Below, piece by piece: positions 38,520-47,058 of a stretch of DNA of 64,000 bases. The notes beneath the pieces were generated by a model, which was given only the letters and a program-made list of their open reading frames with translations, made no database searches and had not been told where the DNA came from. The translations under genes were made by a program, and so were the position numbers. The first letter of the stretch is position 1. Every line of letters begins with the position of its first letter. The stretch comes from Shewanella sp. AS1 (GTDB lineage Bacteria; Pseudomonadota; Gammaproteobacteria; Enterobacterales; Shewanellaceae), in NCBI RefSeq assembly GCF_021412565.1, contig NZ_JAKCLJ010000001.1, forward strand, positions 310,001 to 374,000, given 5' to 3'.

Positions 38520-38768
38520 CTATTGTTCTTCGTCGCGGATAAAGTGGATATTGGTGAAACCGAAACGCTCAAACTCTTTGAGACGATAATCTTTTACCGC
38601 TTGAGAGCCTTTAGATGTCATGGCAACCTGAGCCTCCATGGCGTGGTAACGGGTAAGATCTATCCCTTCTGCTGCCGCAACCGCTTCATAGATATCGTTA
38701 AATTTGTCGTAGACAAAGTTGATCTCTTTGTACTGTTTCTTAAAGGTATAACCAACTTTACGGGCCAT
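38520..38768 (-). CDS. DUF2960 small protein
   Basis: An 82-residue soluble protein matching the DUF2960 family of Shewanella and Vibrio as I recall it. Typical segments are the N-terminal MARKVGYTFK, DIYEAVAAAEGIDLTRYHAMEAQVAMT and the C-terminal FGFTNIHFI. No membrane segment or catalytic motif is visible. Function unknown. The last twenty-odd bases of the gene recur, imperfectly, just beyond its stop codon (see findings). Confidence 0.8.
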   Translation of the reverse strand: MARKVGYTFKKQYKEINFVYDKFNDIYEAVAAAEGIDLTRYHAMEAQVAMTSKGSQAVKDYRLKEFERFGFTNIHFIRDEEQ

Positions 38769-38813
38769 AATTTTCTCTTTTAAATCGGGTGTTTTAGGGT
38801 GAGCTAAGCTAGC

Positions 38814-39308
38814 TCAATCGCCAATGGAATAGACCATATAACAGGCATCATCCGGGTAGTTGTTGAGTTTTTTGTCGATTATACGCGATTTAAAGCCTAA
38901 GCGTTGCCAATATCTGTCGGCGCCTTGGACCGCAACCAGTGAAATCGAGGCAAACCCAAGCTGATTCGCCTTGCTGACCAGGCGGTTGAAGATCTGCTCT
39001 GCCGCACCTAATCCTCTAGCCTGAGCTGAGATGGCAATATCATGCAGGTAAAGGGAGTCGGGCGCGGTGGGTTTGCGCACGACCTGTTCAAGGCTGGGTG
39101 GCTGATTGAGCACCCAAGGGTGGGCAAGGCAATAACCCAGTACCTGTTGTCCTACCTCAAGAACAAAGCAGGAGTCTGGCGAGATGGCGACTTTGCTTTG
39201 CAGCGCCACCTGAGACTCAGGGACGATATCAGGGTAGCACTGGGCCTGTATCTTAAGGATCGCAGGCCAGTCGTTTGAGTGAATCGGGCGTATAGATAGC
39301 GCAGTCAT
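38814..39308 (-). CDS. GNAT-family N-acetyltransferase
   Basis: A 164-residue acetyltransferase with the GNAT fold. Acetyl-CoA motif A is seen as LHDIAISAQARGLGAAEQIFNRL, with the Q/RxxGxG/A loop degenerate but recognisable. The C-terminal motif YWQRLGFKSR is typical. The ATG at 39308 (MTALSIRPIH) is preferred over one 72 bases upstream, which would overlap the preceding gene. No clear Shine-Dalgarno sequence. Ten bases after the M32 peptidase gene, so probably co-transcribed. Substrate unknown. Confidence 0.85.
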   Translation of the reverse strand: MTALSIRPIHSNDWPAILKIQAQCYPDIVPESQVALQSKVAISPDSCFVLEVGQQVLGYCLAHPWVLNQPPSLEQVVRKPTAPDSLYLHDIAISAQARGLGAAEQIFNRLVSKANQLGFASISLVAVQGADRYWQRLGFKSRIIDKKLNNYPDDACYMVYSIGD

Positions 39309-39318
39309 GGGTTTATGC

Positions 39319-40836
39319 TTAAGCTTCCAGATAGCGCGTTTTGAGATGTCGCTGAAAATGGATGGGATTAAGTGCCTCACCCGTAGCTTGGGTCACCAAT
39401 TCATCCGTGGTGAGAAAGGAGGCCTTAGACCAGATATTCTCACCAAGCCAGTGCATTATGTCACCGAGGCGATTAGTGCTGAGTAGGCTGTCAAGATCTC
39501 CCAGCTGAGATTGCAGTGTGGCGCTCAGCTGGGCGGCATACATGGCGCCCAGAGTGTAACTGGGGAAATAGCCAAGCTCGCCCAAGGTCCAGTGAATATC
39601 CTGCATGCAGCCATTCTTATCATCACCGTCCGTATTGATCCCAAGTAGGGCCTGCATTTTGCTCGACCAGAACTCTGGCAGATCTTTCACCTCCAGGCTG
39701 CCATCGATAAGGGCTTTTTCCGCCTCGAAGCGCAGCAAAATATGACAAGGGTAGGTGACCTCATCGGCATCGACCCGTATCTTGCCTGGGGTAACCCGGC
39801 TGTAAATATTGGCCAGTTGTGAGCGGGTGTAATTGCATTTGAGGTGCTGATTGAGCTTAGGTAAGAGTAAGTTAAGAAACCCTGGGCTGCGCCCTAGCTG
39901 CATCTCAAAGAAGAGGCTTTGGCTCTCATGGATCCCCATTGAACGCGCCAGACCAGCAGGTTGGCCTCGCCACTGCTGAGGCAAACCTTGCTCATAGCTG
40001 GCATGGCCTGTCTCGTGGATAGTCCCCATCAGGGCGCTGGTAAAATCCCCTTCATCATAGCGGGTGGTGATGCGCACATCGCCGGGCACGCCGCTACTAA
40101 AGGGATGGCTGCTGATATCGAGTCTGCCCTGGTTAAAATCGAAGCCTAACAGCTGCATCAAATCCCGGCTCAAGGCCTCCTGCGCCTCGGTGGGGAAATG
40201 CCCCTCAAGGGCAATTTGGGGCTCACTTGCCTGTTTATCGACGATTTGAGCGATAAGCTCTGGCAGGGCTTGTTCCAGTGGCCCAAAGATCTGCTCAAGC
40301 TTGGCGCTTGTCATGCCGGGCTCGAACTTATCGAGCAGCGCATCATAAGGCGCTATGCCTAACGCTTGGCTTCGGATCTGCGCCTCCTCTCGGGTAAGGG
40401 CTATTACGGCCTCAAGGTTAGGTTTAAATCCTTGCCAGTCGTTGTTTTGTCGCTGTTCGCGCCAGCCATTCTCACATAGATAGCCGGCCTTGGTTTGCGC
40501 CTCGACCAGTGTGGCCGGCACCAGATTTGCCTGTTGATATTGATAGCGCATTTCGCGCACATTGGCGCGCTCATGTTCGTTAAGGGACTCTTGGCTGGCA
40601 CTGTGCAATAGGGCGGGTAGGTTATCCTGGGTCTTAAGTCGATGGATATGTTTTGCCAGGCTTGCCATGGCCTCGCCGCGGGTATCACCACCCCCTTTAG
40701 ACATCATGGTCGCCTGATCCCAGTCGCCGAGAATACTGAAATGCTCGAAATGGCTGATGGTTTTAAAATGCTGAGCTAACGCCTGATAATTGGGATTGGA
40801 GTGCGCTGGGGCTGCGCCGGATGAAGAGGCCATCAT
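39319..40836 (-). CDS. Carboxypeptidase Taq (M32) metallopeptidase
   Basis: A 505-residue cytosolic zinc carboxypeptidase of family M32. The zinc motif HETGH is at residues 274-278, with the third ligand region IHESQSLFFE about 30 residues on, and DEVTYPCHILLRFE further down is a family hallmark. Double ATG at the start (codons 1 and 2). A 24-bp tandem repeat lies just upstream of the start. It probably heads a transcript with the GNAT gene. Confidence 0.94.
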   Translation of the reverse strand: MMASSSGAAPAHSNPNYQALAQHFKTISHFEHFSILGDWDQATMMSKGGGDTRGEAMASLAKHIHRLKTQDNLPALLHSASQESLNEHERANVREMRYQYQQANLVPATLVEAQTKAGYLCENGWREQRQNNDWQGFKPNLEAVIALTREEAQIRSQALGIAPYDALLDKFEPGMTSAKLEQIFGPLEQALPELIAQIVDKQASEPQIALEGHFPTEAQEALSRDLMQLLGFDFNQGRLDISSHPFSSGVPGDVRITTRYDEGDFTSALMGTIHETGHASYEQGLPQQWRGQPAGLARSMGIHESQSLFFEMQLGRSPGFLNLLLPKLNQHLKCNYTRSQLANIYSRVTPGKIRVDADEVTYPCHILLRFEAEKALIDGSLEVKDLPEFWSSKMQALLGINTDGDDKNGCMQDIHWTLGELGYFPSYTLGAMYAAQLSATLQSQLGDLDSLLSTNRLGDIMHWLGENIWSKASFLTTDELVTQATGEALNPIHFQRHLKTRYLEA

Positions 40837-40856
40837 GTTCTCTCTTTGCTAAGAGG

Positions 40857-40925
40857 CAGAATCTAATATCAATTCATGCCCAGAATCTAATATGAATTCA
40901 TGCCCAGAATCTAATATGAATTCAC
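40857..40925. repeat. 24-bp tandem repeat (2.9 units) upstream of the M32 peptidase start
   Basis: The units at 40857-40880, 40881-40904 and 40905-40925 begin CAGAATCTAATAT and end AATTCATGCC; they differ only at one base (ATC versus ATG). The array starts 20 bases before the start codon, so it is in the leader or promoter of the gene. Confidence 0.93.
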
Positions 40926-41087
40926 ATCTAAGTTAAGTAAGCTGAATCTTAACTTAGTTTGCCTGCTTGTGTCATGGGGCAGTTAACTCACCTAATGGGT
41001 CAGCCTGTGTGGCGATGTTAGTGGTTTCACTTAAGCCGTTTCAGGGTAAGTAATGATTATAAAAATACAATAACGAGGAAATTTATC

Positions 41088-41657
41088 ATGTTAACTCAGC
41101 TTTCTTGGCGCCAAATCCGCGCACTTGTGCTGCTAACCGCGGGATTGAGCCTGTTTACTGCTAAGGCGTTTGCCGGTGCCGATGCGTTTCAGCCGGGCCC
41201 GGTTTTTAAGGATTATGGACATATCGCTAAAGTCGATAATCAGCAGCCTATCCCTGAGGGAATGCAATTTAAAGTGGTGTTCGATACCAGCAATGCCGCC
41301 GATGCAGGTAAGGTGAATCGGCATATCGACTCATTGGCGCGTTTTATTAATATGCATGTGGCCAATGGGGTTAAACCTGAGAATATTGAGCTTGCTTTAG
41401 TCGTGCATGGCAAGGGTGTGCTGGATCTGACCCAGGAGTCATTTTACAGCAAACGCCACCAGGGCGCAGCGAACGTCAATATCCCTTTGATAAAGGCGTT
41501 AACCGAAAAAGGGGTTAAGCTCTATGTGTGCGGCCAAACTGCGGCCTATTTTGATGTGACGCCTGATGATCTGCTTCCAGGGGTGACTATGGCGCTGTCG
41601 GCCATGACAGCCCATGCCATCTTAGCGAAAGAGGGATACAGCTTAAATCCCTTCTAG
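41088..41657 (+). CDS. Secreted DsrE/DsrF-like protein
   Basis: A 189-residue protein. A signal peptide spans about residues 1-29 (ends AFA before GADAFQ), and a DsrE-like alpha/beta domain follows: FKVVFDTSNAAD, IELALVVHGKGVLDLTQ, LIKALTEKGVKLYVCGQTA and VTMALSAMTAHAIL. A single cysteine in YVCGQTA sits where DsrE-family proteins carry their persulfide-binding Cys. Periplasmic DsrE proteins are uncharacterised. AGGAA precedes the ATG. It is closed by its own terminator. Confidence 0.85.
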   Translation: MLTQLSWRQIRALVLLTAGLSLFTAKAFAGADAFQPGPVFKDYGHIAKVDNQQPIPEGMQFKVVFDTSNAADAGKVNRHIDSLARFINMHVANGVKPENIELALVVHGKGVLDLTQESFYSKRHQGAANVNIPLIKALTEKGVKLYVCGQTAAYFDVTPDDLLPGVTMALSAMTAHAILAKEGYSLNPF

Positions 41658-41682
41658 CGCGGACTTTGATTTAGCGTCATAA

Positions 41683-41717
41683 AAAATGCCCTTTGGCTTA
41701 CGGCCTAAGGGCATTTT
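41683..41717. terminator. Bidirectional terminator between DsrE and DUF2913 genes
   Basis: AAAATGCCCTT / AAGGGCATTTT with a 13-base loop that can pair further (GGC/GCC) lies between two convergent genes. Confidence 0.85.
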
Positions 41718-41753
41718 CTATTCTGTTCGTGATAGTGAAGCGTTAAGCTTAAC

Positions 41754-42386
41754 TCAATCCAATTTTGCCAGTAAGGCCAGAGCCGGTTGCAGATTGCCTG
41801 GATAGAGACGATAGGTTTTGTGATGCTTAATCAGTGAGCTTTTCTTATTGCCCTGGCTCAGCAATAGACCGTGGCGAAGCGCCGAGCTTGCCAGCTGGGT
41901 TTCATCGGCGCGCACATACAGATTGATAGGCTTTATCAGCTCATCATTGTCTATGTGCTGCGAAAATTCGTCGGCTGAGATTATCAGGCTGGCCTCGCCG
42001 TCGCTGTCGAGTTTCAGCTTGGTATCCACTTTGGTGTCTGTGTAGATGATCCACTCTTGGCTTGTCAGTTCTTCCAGCCAGAGGCTGAGCTTCTTGCCCA
42101 GTTGGCGCGAGTCACCCAGCTGCTGATATTGGCTGACTATGGTTTCCAGTAAGCCCTTTAGGTTCGCGCCTGCGCCCATGCTGCGCCCCTGACGGATCCA
42201 GAGCGTCAGATCGCCAGCAATCAGCTTGGAAAAACGTTTGCTTTTCTGCGCCTGCACCATCCAGTTACACAGGAAATGGCTCTGGGCAGCGGCCGTCTTG
42301 ATGCTAGCGGTCGCAGTGTGCTGATTGACGGCATCTAAGCCTGCTTGGGCGAGTTCGAGCAGTGCCTGATTATAGTTTTGGGTCAT
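41754..42386 (-). CDS. DUF2913 family protein
   Basis: A 210-residue soluble protein matching the DUF2913 family: SHFLCNWMVQAQKSKRF near residue 35, LTLWIRQGRSMGAGANL near 60 and a C-terminal LYPGNLQPALALL. No signal peptide or membrane helix. It begins three bases after the DEAD-box helicase stop codon, so the two are very probably co-translated; this links it to RNA metabolism by context only. Function unknown. Confidence 0.78.
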   Translation of the reverse strand: MTQNYNQALLELAQAGLDAVNQHTATASIKTAAAQSHFLCNWMVQAQKSKRFSKLIAGDLTLWIRQGRSMGAGANLKGLLETIVSQYQQLGDSRQLGKKLSLWLEELTSQEWIIYTDTKVDTKLKLDSDGEASLIISADEFSQHIDNDELIKPINLYVRADETQLASSALRHGLLLSQGNKKSSLIKHHKTYRLYPGNLQPALALLAKLD

Positions 42387-42389
42387 GGT

Positions 42390-43682
42390 TTATTTCTTAA
42401 TCTTGGCGTTAGCAGAGTTTTTGACTTTGACCCGGCGTGAGCCCAGGTTCTTCTCGGCGATCACCTGAGCGCCGACATTGTCGCCGCGCTGCTGTTTCTT
42501 GGCGAAGCTGCGACGTTTCTGCAACTGCTTGATCAAGAGCTCGCGGCTGCCCACTTCATAGCCTGGGATGGTAATGCGGCGAAGCTTGGTGCCGATCAGT
42601 TTCTCGATATCGGCTAAGGTACGCTCCTCTTCGCGGCTCACCAGAGATATCGCCACACCGCTGCGTCCGGCGCGGCCGGTACGGCCGATACGGTGAACAT
42701 AATCTTCGGCGAGGAAGGGCAAGTCGAAGTTGACCACATATTCCAAGGATGGGATATCCAGGCCGCGGGCGGCCACTTCAGTGGCAACCAGGGCGCGGAT
42801 CTTGCCTTCTTTAAATTCGCGCAGGGCGCGGCGACGATTCCCCTGCGCCTTTTCGCTGTGCACGACAGCCGAGGGAATACCATCGAGGTTCAGTTCTTTT
42901 ACCAGGCTGTCGGCGGCCTCGCGGGTGGCGGTAAACACCAGTACCTGCTGCCAGTTTTTCTTGCCGATAAGTTCAGATAACAGTTCGCGCTTGCGGCGCT
43001 GCTCAACCGGGTAGACCACCTGACTGACGGTGACGGCAGTGGTGTTTTGCTTATCGACGCTGATAAGCTTGGGCTTGACCAGCATCTCATTGGCTAACTG
43101 TTTAACCGCATTAGAGAAGGTCGCAGAAAACATCAGATTCTGACGCTGACGGTTAACCGCCTGTAGTATCTTCTGAATATCTGTGATAAAGCCCATGTCG
43201 AGCATGCGATCGGCCTCATCAAGCACCAGAAAGTCAACGTTGGAGAGGCTGAGGTTACAGGCCTGAATATGCTCTAGCAGACGACCGGGTGTGGCCACTA
43301 TGATATCTGTGCCTTTCTTGAGTTTTTGCGCCTGTGTGTCCATCTTCACGCCACCATAGATGGTCAGCACTGAGATGGGCAGGTAGCGACTGTATTCTTT
43401 TATGTTGTCGGCGACCTGGGCGGCTAGTTCACGGGTGGGGGCTAAAATCAAGGCGCGGGCATTGGATCTCTGGGTATCATTGGGCGTATCGACCATCTTT
43501 TGCAAGATAGGCAGAGCGAAGGCGGCGGTTTTCCCGGTACCTGTTTGAGCACTGGCCAGAACGTCTTGACCTCGACGGATCGCCGGGATCGCCTGTTGCT
43601 GGATCGGGGTCATCTTCTGATAACCACAATCGGCGATCGCACGCAGGATCTCTGGCGCAAAACTAAAAGACTCAAATTTCAT
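42390..43682 (-). CDS. DEAD-box ATP-dependent RNA helicase (RhlE-like)
   Basis: A 430-residue RNA helicase. Motifs in order: Q motif with TPIQQQAIP, Walker A ASAQTGTGKTA, Ia APTRELAAQ, DEAD box VLDEADRMLDMGF, SAT in MFSATF, and VI HRIGRTGRAGR. The short basic C-terminal tail (KNSANAKIKK) fits the RhlE group rather than SrmB, DeaD or DbpA. Likely role: remodelling of RNA in ribosome assembly or decay. It is followed three bases later by the DUF2913 gene. Confidence 0.93.
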   Translation of the reverse strand: MKFESFSFAPEILRAIADCGYQKMTPIQQQAIPAIRRGQDVLASAQTGTGKTAAFALPILQKMVDTPNDTQRSNARALILAPTRELAAQVADNIKEYSRYLPISVLTIYGGVKMDTQAQKLKKGTDIIVATPGRLLEHIQACNLSLSNVDFLVLDEADRMLDMGFITDIQKILQAVNRQRQNLMFSATFSNAVKQLANEMLVKPKLISVDKQNTTAVTVSQVVYPVEQRRKRELLSELIGKKNWQQVLVFTATREAADSLVKELNLDGIPSAVVHSEKAQGNRRRALREFKEGKIRALVATEVAARGLDIPSLEYVVNFDLPFLAEDYVHRIGRTGRAGRSGVAISLVSREEERTLADIEKLIGTKLRRITIPGYEVGSRELLIKQLQKRRSFAKKQQRGDNVGAQVIAEKNLGSRRVKVKNSANAKIKK

Positions 43683-43810
43683 TGGGATACCCTTACTTAT
43701 GCCTCACGGCAGTGATCTATTTACCCTTAGCACTTAATCTAGCATTTTTAACCGGATAAGCCTAAATTGCGGCCGCGGAGTATAGCAAAAATTTATACTG
43801 ACTTCATATA

Positions 43811-43840
43811 AAAACAGCACCTCTCGAGGTGCTGTTAAAA
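43811..43840 (-). terminator. Terminator of the aminopeptidase P gene
   Basis: AACAGCACCT-CTCG-AGGTGCTGTT, a perfect ten-base-pair stem. On the minus strand TTTTTA follows. It lies 35 bases beyond the stop codon of the minus-strand peptidase gene. Confidence 0.85.
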
Positions 43841-43871
43841 GGGCAAGCTTTGCTGGCTTCGCTCGAATGGC

Positions 43872-45659
43872 TTAGATAGCTTCGGTGGCGCGTAGCAACC
43901 AGTTTAGTGCTTCACCTTGCATCAAGGGGGCTAGAGTTTCGCGTACCTTTTGATGGTAATCATTAAACCAGGCGATCTCGCCTTGGGTTAACAGCGCTTT
44001 ATCTATCAGACGTGAATCTATGGGGATCAGCGTCAGGGCGTTAAACTCATACATTTCACGCTCGCTCCCCTGAAGTGCCTCACAATGACGCACTGCGACC
44101 AGGTTTTCGATGCGGATGCCGAACGCATCGGCGCGGTAATAGCCAGGTTCGTTCGAGAGCACCATGCCGGGAAGCAGAGGCACATTATTCAGATTTTTGC
44201 CTATGCGCTGTGGCCCTTCATGGACGCTAAGGAAATGTCCGACGCCGTGGCCTGTGCCGTGATCATAATCGAAGCCATGTTGCCACAGGTATTGGCGGGC
44301 AAAGGCGTCGAGCTGTTGTCCCGTGGTGCCTTTAGGGAAGCGGGCCTGATCAAGAGCAATATGCCCCTTGAGCACTAAGGTCACCATCTTTTTCTGCTCG
44401 ACAGTGACTTCTCCTATGGCCAGGGTGCGGGTCACATCTGTGGTGCCATCTAGATATTGGGCGCCCGAGTCCACCAGATAGATGCTGTTCATAGTCATCT
44501 GCGCTGGGGTGCCATTGTTGTGGTTATAGTGACACATGGCGGCGTTGGCACCGGCGGCAGAGATGGTATCGAAGCTGGGCTCTTTGTAGAGTGGGTCCTG
44601 CAGGCGGAAACTCTCCAGCTTGTCGGCCAGGACGGCCTCATCATAGAGATGACCCTGAGCGACTTCGCTGTCCAGCCAGGCGAGGAAACGGCTGACGGCA
44701 ACGCCATCGCGGATATGGCAGGCTGTCATGCCCGCAAGTTCGGCACTGTTTTTCTGCGCCTTGGGCAGGGCAACTGGATCTTGACCTGCGATTAATTTGG
44801 CGCCATATTCTTTGGCCGTCAGTTGCATCCAGGCATTGCTGTTGTTGGGATCGGCCAGCAGCTTAACCCCTGACATTGAGCTAAGTACGGCTTCAAGTTC
44901 GCCCTCATCTTTAAAGGTGACGCCGCTGCCGACATGGGACTCGATCCCTTGGGGCAGTTTGTTGAGATCGGTAAAGAGCACCATATCGCCATTGGCGTAG
45001 AGCAGGGCTGTCCCTAGCACTACTGGCAGTCTTGGCACATCATTGCCGCGAATATTCAGTAGCCAGCAGAAGGAGTCGAGCGCAGAGATCAGCGCGACAT
45101 CGGCACCGGCTTTCCTGATGCTGGCACCGATCTGGCTGCGTTTTTCTAAACTGCTGCGTCCGGCACTTGCCTGATCGAACAGCATAATGCTGGCCGCTGC
45201 GGCATTGGGACGGTCTTGCCAGTGAAGGTCTATGGGGTTGTCTTTGACTGATACTAAGGTTAAGCCGGCGCTTTCCAGTTCAGCCTTGGCGGCAAGATAC
45301 CAGCTTAAAGGATGCAGGCGCGCATCGACACCAACGCGGGCACCGCTGGGAAGTTGCTCAATAAGCCAGGCTATCTGGGGCGTGTCTGTCAGACTCTCGT
45401 ATTGATAGAGTGAGGCATCGACCTGCTGTTTTACCTGCACTGTATAGCGGCCATCGATAAAAATTGTCGCACTCTCTTTGAGCACAATCGCGGCGCCTGC
45501 CGATCCGGTAAAGTCGGTCAGCCAGCAGAGACGTTCGTTGCGCTCTGGCACATATTCCCCTAGATACTCGTCGGCTCTTGGGACAATAAAGGCATCGAGC
45601 TGGGCTGAGTTCATGGCTTGACGTATGAGCGTGAGGCGTTCCTGTGCTGAGATGGGCAT
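43872..45659 (-). CDS. Xaa-Pro aminopeptidase P family (M24B), long form
   Basis: A 595-residue M24B peptidase that cleaves N-terminal X-Pro bonds. It is longer than E. coli PepP because it has two N-terminal creatinase-like domains plus a C-terminal extension, like eukaryotic aminopeptidase P1. The C-terminal catalytic domain has metal ligands in LVDSGAQYLDGTTDVTRT, GTGHGVGHFLSVHEGP and LSNEPGYY. Cytosolic, no signal peptide. Monocistronic with its own terminator. Confidence 0.94.
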   Translation of the reverse strand: MPISAQERLTLIRQAMNSAQLDAFIVPRADEYLGEYVPERNERLCWLTDFTGSAGAAIVLKESATIFIDGRYTVQVKQQVDASLYQYESLTDTPQIAWLIEQLPSGARVGVDARLHPLSWYLAAKAELESAGLTLVSVKDNPIDLHWQDRPNAAAASIMLFDQASAGRSSLEKRSQIGASIRKAGADVALISALDSFCWLLNIRGNDVPRLPVVLGTALLYANGDMVLFTDLNKLPQGIESHVGSGVTFKDEGELEAVLSSMSGVKLLADPNNSNAWMQLTAKEYGAKLIAGQDPVALPKAQKNSAELAGMTACHIRDGVAVSRFLAWLDSEVAQGHLYDEAVLADKLESFRLQDPLYKEPSFDTISAAGANAAMCHYNHNNGTPAQMTMNSIYLVDSGAQYLDGTTDVTRTLAIGEVTVEQKKMVTLVLKGHIALDQARFPKGTTGQQLDAFARQYLWQHGFDYDHGTGHGVGHFLSVHEGPQRIGKNLNNVPLLPGMVLSNEPGYYRADAFGIRIENLVAVRHCEALQGSEREMYEFNALTLIPIDSRLIDKALLTQGEIAWFNDYHQKVRETLAPLMQGEALNWLLRATEAI

Positions 45660-45800
45660 AGCGGCTCCTGTTATGGCTGGCGGGTACTAAGTTATTATTG
45701 CCCGATTATCTCAGGAGTGAGCCAAGGTTGGAAGAGGTAAGAGGGGAGTCGGGGGATTCAGGGGAGCACACTGGCGAGTTTTCCCGCCAGTGTTTAAGCA

Positions 45801-46274
45801 TTAATTATCTATATTTATCAACTCGACATCGAAGATCAACACAGAACCGGGTGGGATCACGCCGGCGCTGCGGTTGCCATAGGCCAGGCTGCTAGGAATA
45901 TAGAAGCGGGTTTTCTCTCCAGTCACCATGAGCTGCAGTCCTTCGGTCCAACCTTTAATGACTCTGTTTAGGGGGAAGGCGATGGGCTGGCCGCGCTCTA
46001 CCGAGCTGTCGAAGATAGTGCCGTCGATCAGTGTGCCATGGTAATGCACTGTCACAGTATCGCTCGCCTTGGGATGCACAGTGCCATCCCCTTTGGCGAG
46101 CACTTTATATTGCAGGCCAGATGCGGTTTCTATCACGCCTTCCTGGGATCTGTTGCTTGCAAGAAAAACTTCACCTTTGGCGATATTCTCCTTGGCAACT
46201 TGCTGTTTATTCATCGAGCTGTAGAAGTAAAACAGCACACTGGCGATCACCAACACTGCGATTATCATTTTCAT
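45801..46274 (-). CDS. Membrane-anchored FKBP-type peptidyl-prolyl isomerase
   Basis: A 157-residue FKBP. An N-terminal hydrophobic anchor (residues 2-20, MIIAVLVIASVLFYFY) is followed by a short linker and the FKBP domain: GLQYKVLAKGDG, VTVHYHGTLIDGTIFDSS, RGQPIAFPLNRVIKGWTEGLQ, and IPSSLAYGNRSAG, with the usual Asp, Phe and Trp pocket residues. Probable location is the inner membrane facing the periplasm. Close to FkpA/Mip C-terminal domains but lacking the dimerisation domain. Confidence 0.92.
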   Translation of the reverse strand: MKMIIAVLVIASVLFYFYSSMNKQQVAKENIAKGEVFLASNRSQEGVIETASGLQYKVLAKGDGTVHPKASDTVTVHYHGTLIDGTIFDSSVERGQPIAFPLNRVIKGWTEGLQLMVTGEKTRFYIPSSLAYGNRSAGVIPPGSVLIFDVELINIDN

Positions 46275-46430
46275 ATTCGTTTCCCTTGAGACACTAGCCT
46301 CGATTAGGTTCTAGTTTGATTTTGCTTCGATGATAACCAATCCGCTCGATGAAATATATGCTGGGTTTACTTCATTGTTAACTTGGTTGTTTGAGCCGGT
46401 TTTATCCCTATTAAGCCCCTGTTCATCCAC

Positions 46431-46883
46431 TTAGTCCAACACTTGGCTCAGCCATGTTAGGGCTGCTTGACCTGTATCGCCATAGAGCCAAACTAGGGCG
46501 CCAAGATTGAGCAGTACCATAAGATAGAGCCCGAGGCGAAAGGCGCGTTTCTGAGATTTATGGCGTAAGTAGTGCTGTGCCAGCAGGGCGCCGGGCCAGC
46601 CGCCAAGGAGTGACAGTAGCTGCAGTGTGTTTTCCGATGTGCGCCAGTGGCCTCTTCTGGCGGCGCGTTTATCCCTATAATAGGCAAGCCAGGTGATTAA
46701 GCTGATGGCTAGGTAATAAACGGGCAGGGCAAGGGGGAAGCGTTGCTGCTGGCAGGCTAGCAACAGGCCTAAGGTTAAACCAATAATCGCGATAAGCTTG
46801 AGGCTTATGCTGATGTTAAACCAAAATTGGTGCCAGTGATGCTGTCGTGTATTTGAGGTCGAGGTGGCGCGTTTGTTCATCAT
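46431..46883 (-). CDS. DUF1294 inner membrane protein
   Basis: A 150-residue inner membrane protein with three or four helices (about 25-44, 52-68, 122-145). The DUF1294 block YYRDKRAARRGHWRTSE...LLGGWPGALLAQHYLRHKS is clear. In many bacteria this domain follows an N-terminal cold-shock domain, which is absent here. Function unknown. Two adjacent ATG codons offer the start. Confidence 0.87.
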   Translation of the reverse strand: MMNKRATSTSNTRQHHWHQFWFNISISLKLIAIIGLTLGLLLACQQQRFPLALPVYYLAISLITWLAYYRDKRAARRGHWRTSENTLQLLSLLGGWPGALLAQHYLRHKSQKRAFRLGLYLMVLLNLGALVWLYGDTGQAALTWLSQVLD

Positions 46884-47058
46884 TGATAGGGTAAATTAAG
46901 AGTCGTTTTACCCTGACATGGCAGTATTTCGAAAGCAAGCGGGAGCAGGTTTTTTCGGCCCAGTTTTTTTCGGCCCAAGTATAGGTATAATCAAGAATTA
47001 TTTATGCTCGGTGGCCGTCAGCTGCCAGTATGCTCAATCAAGAATTTAAGGGTGCTAA

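Noticed and set aside
45768..45793. Terminator after the FKBP gene
   Set aside because: ACACTGGCG/CGCCAGTGT is a good nine-base stem, but there is no T-run on the minus strand, so it is a hairpin only.
46944..46991. Promoter with TATAAT before DUF368
   Set aside because: The TATAAT at 46986-46991 is exact, but the upstream region is a duplicated TTTTTTCGGCCCA tract with no -35 element; too weak to call.
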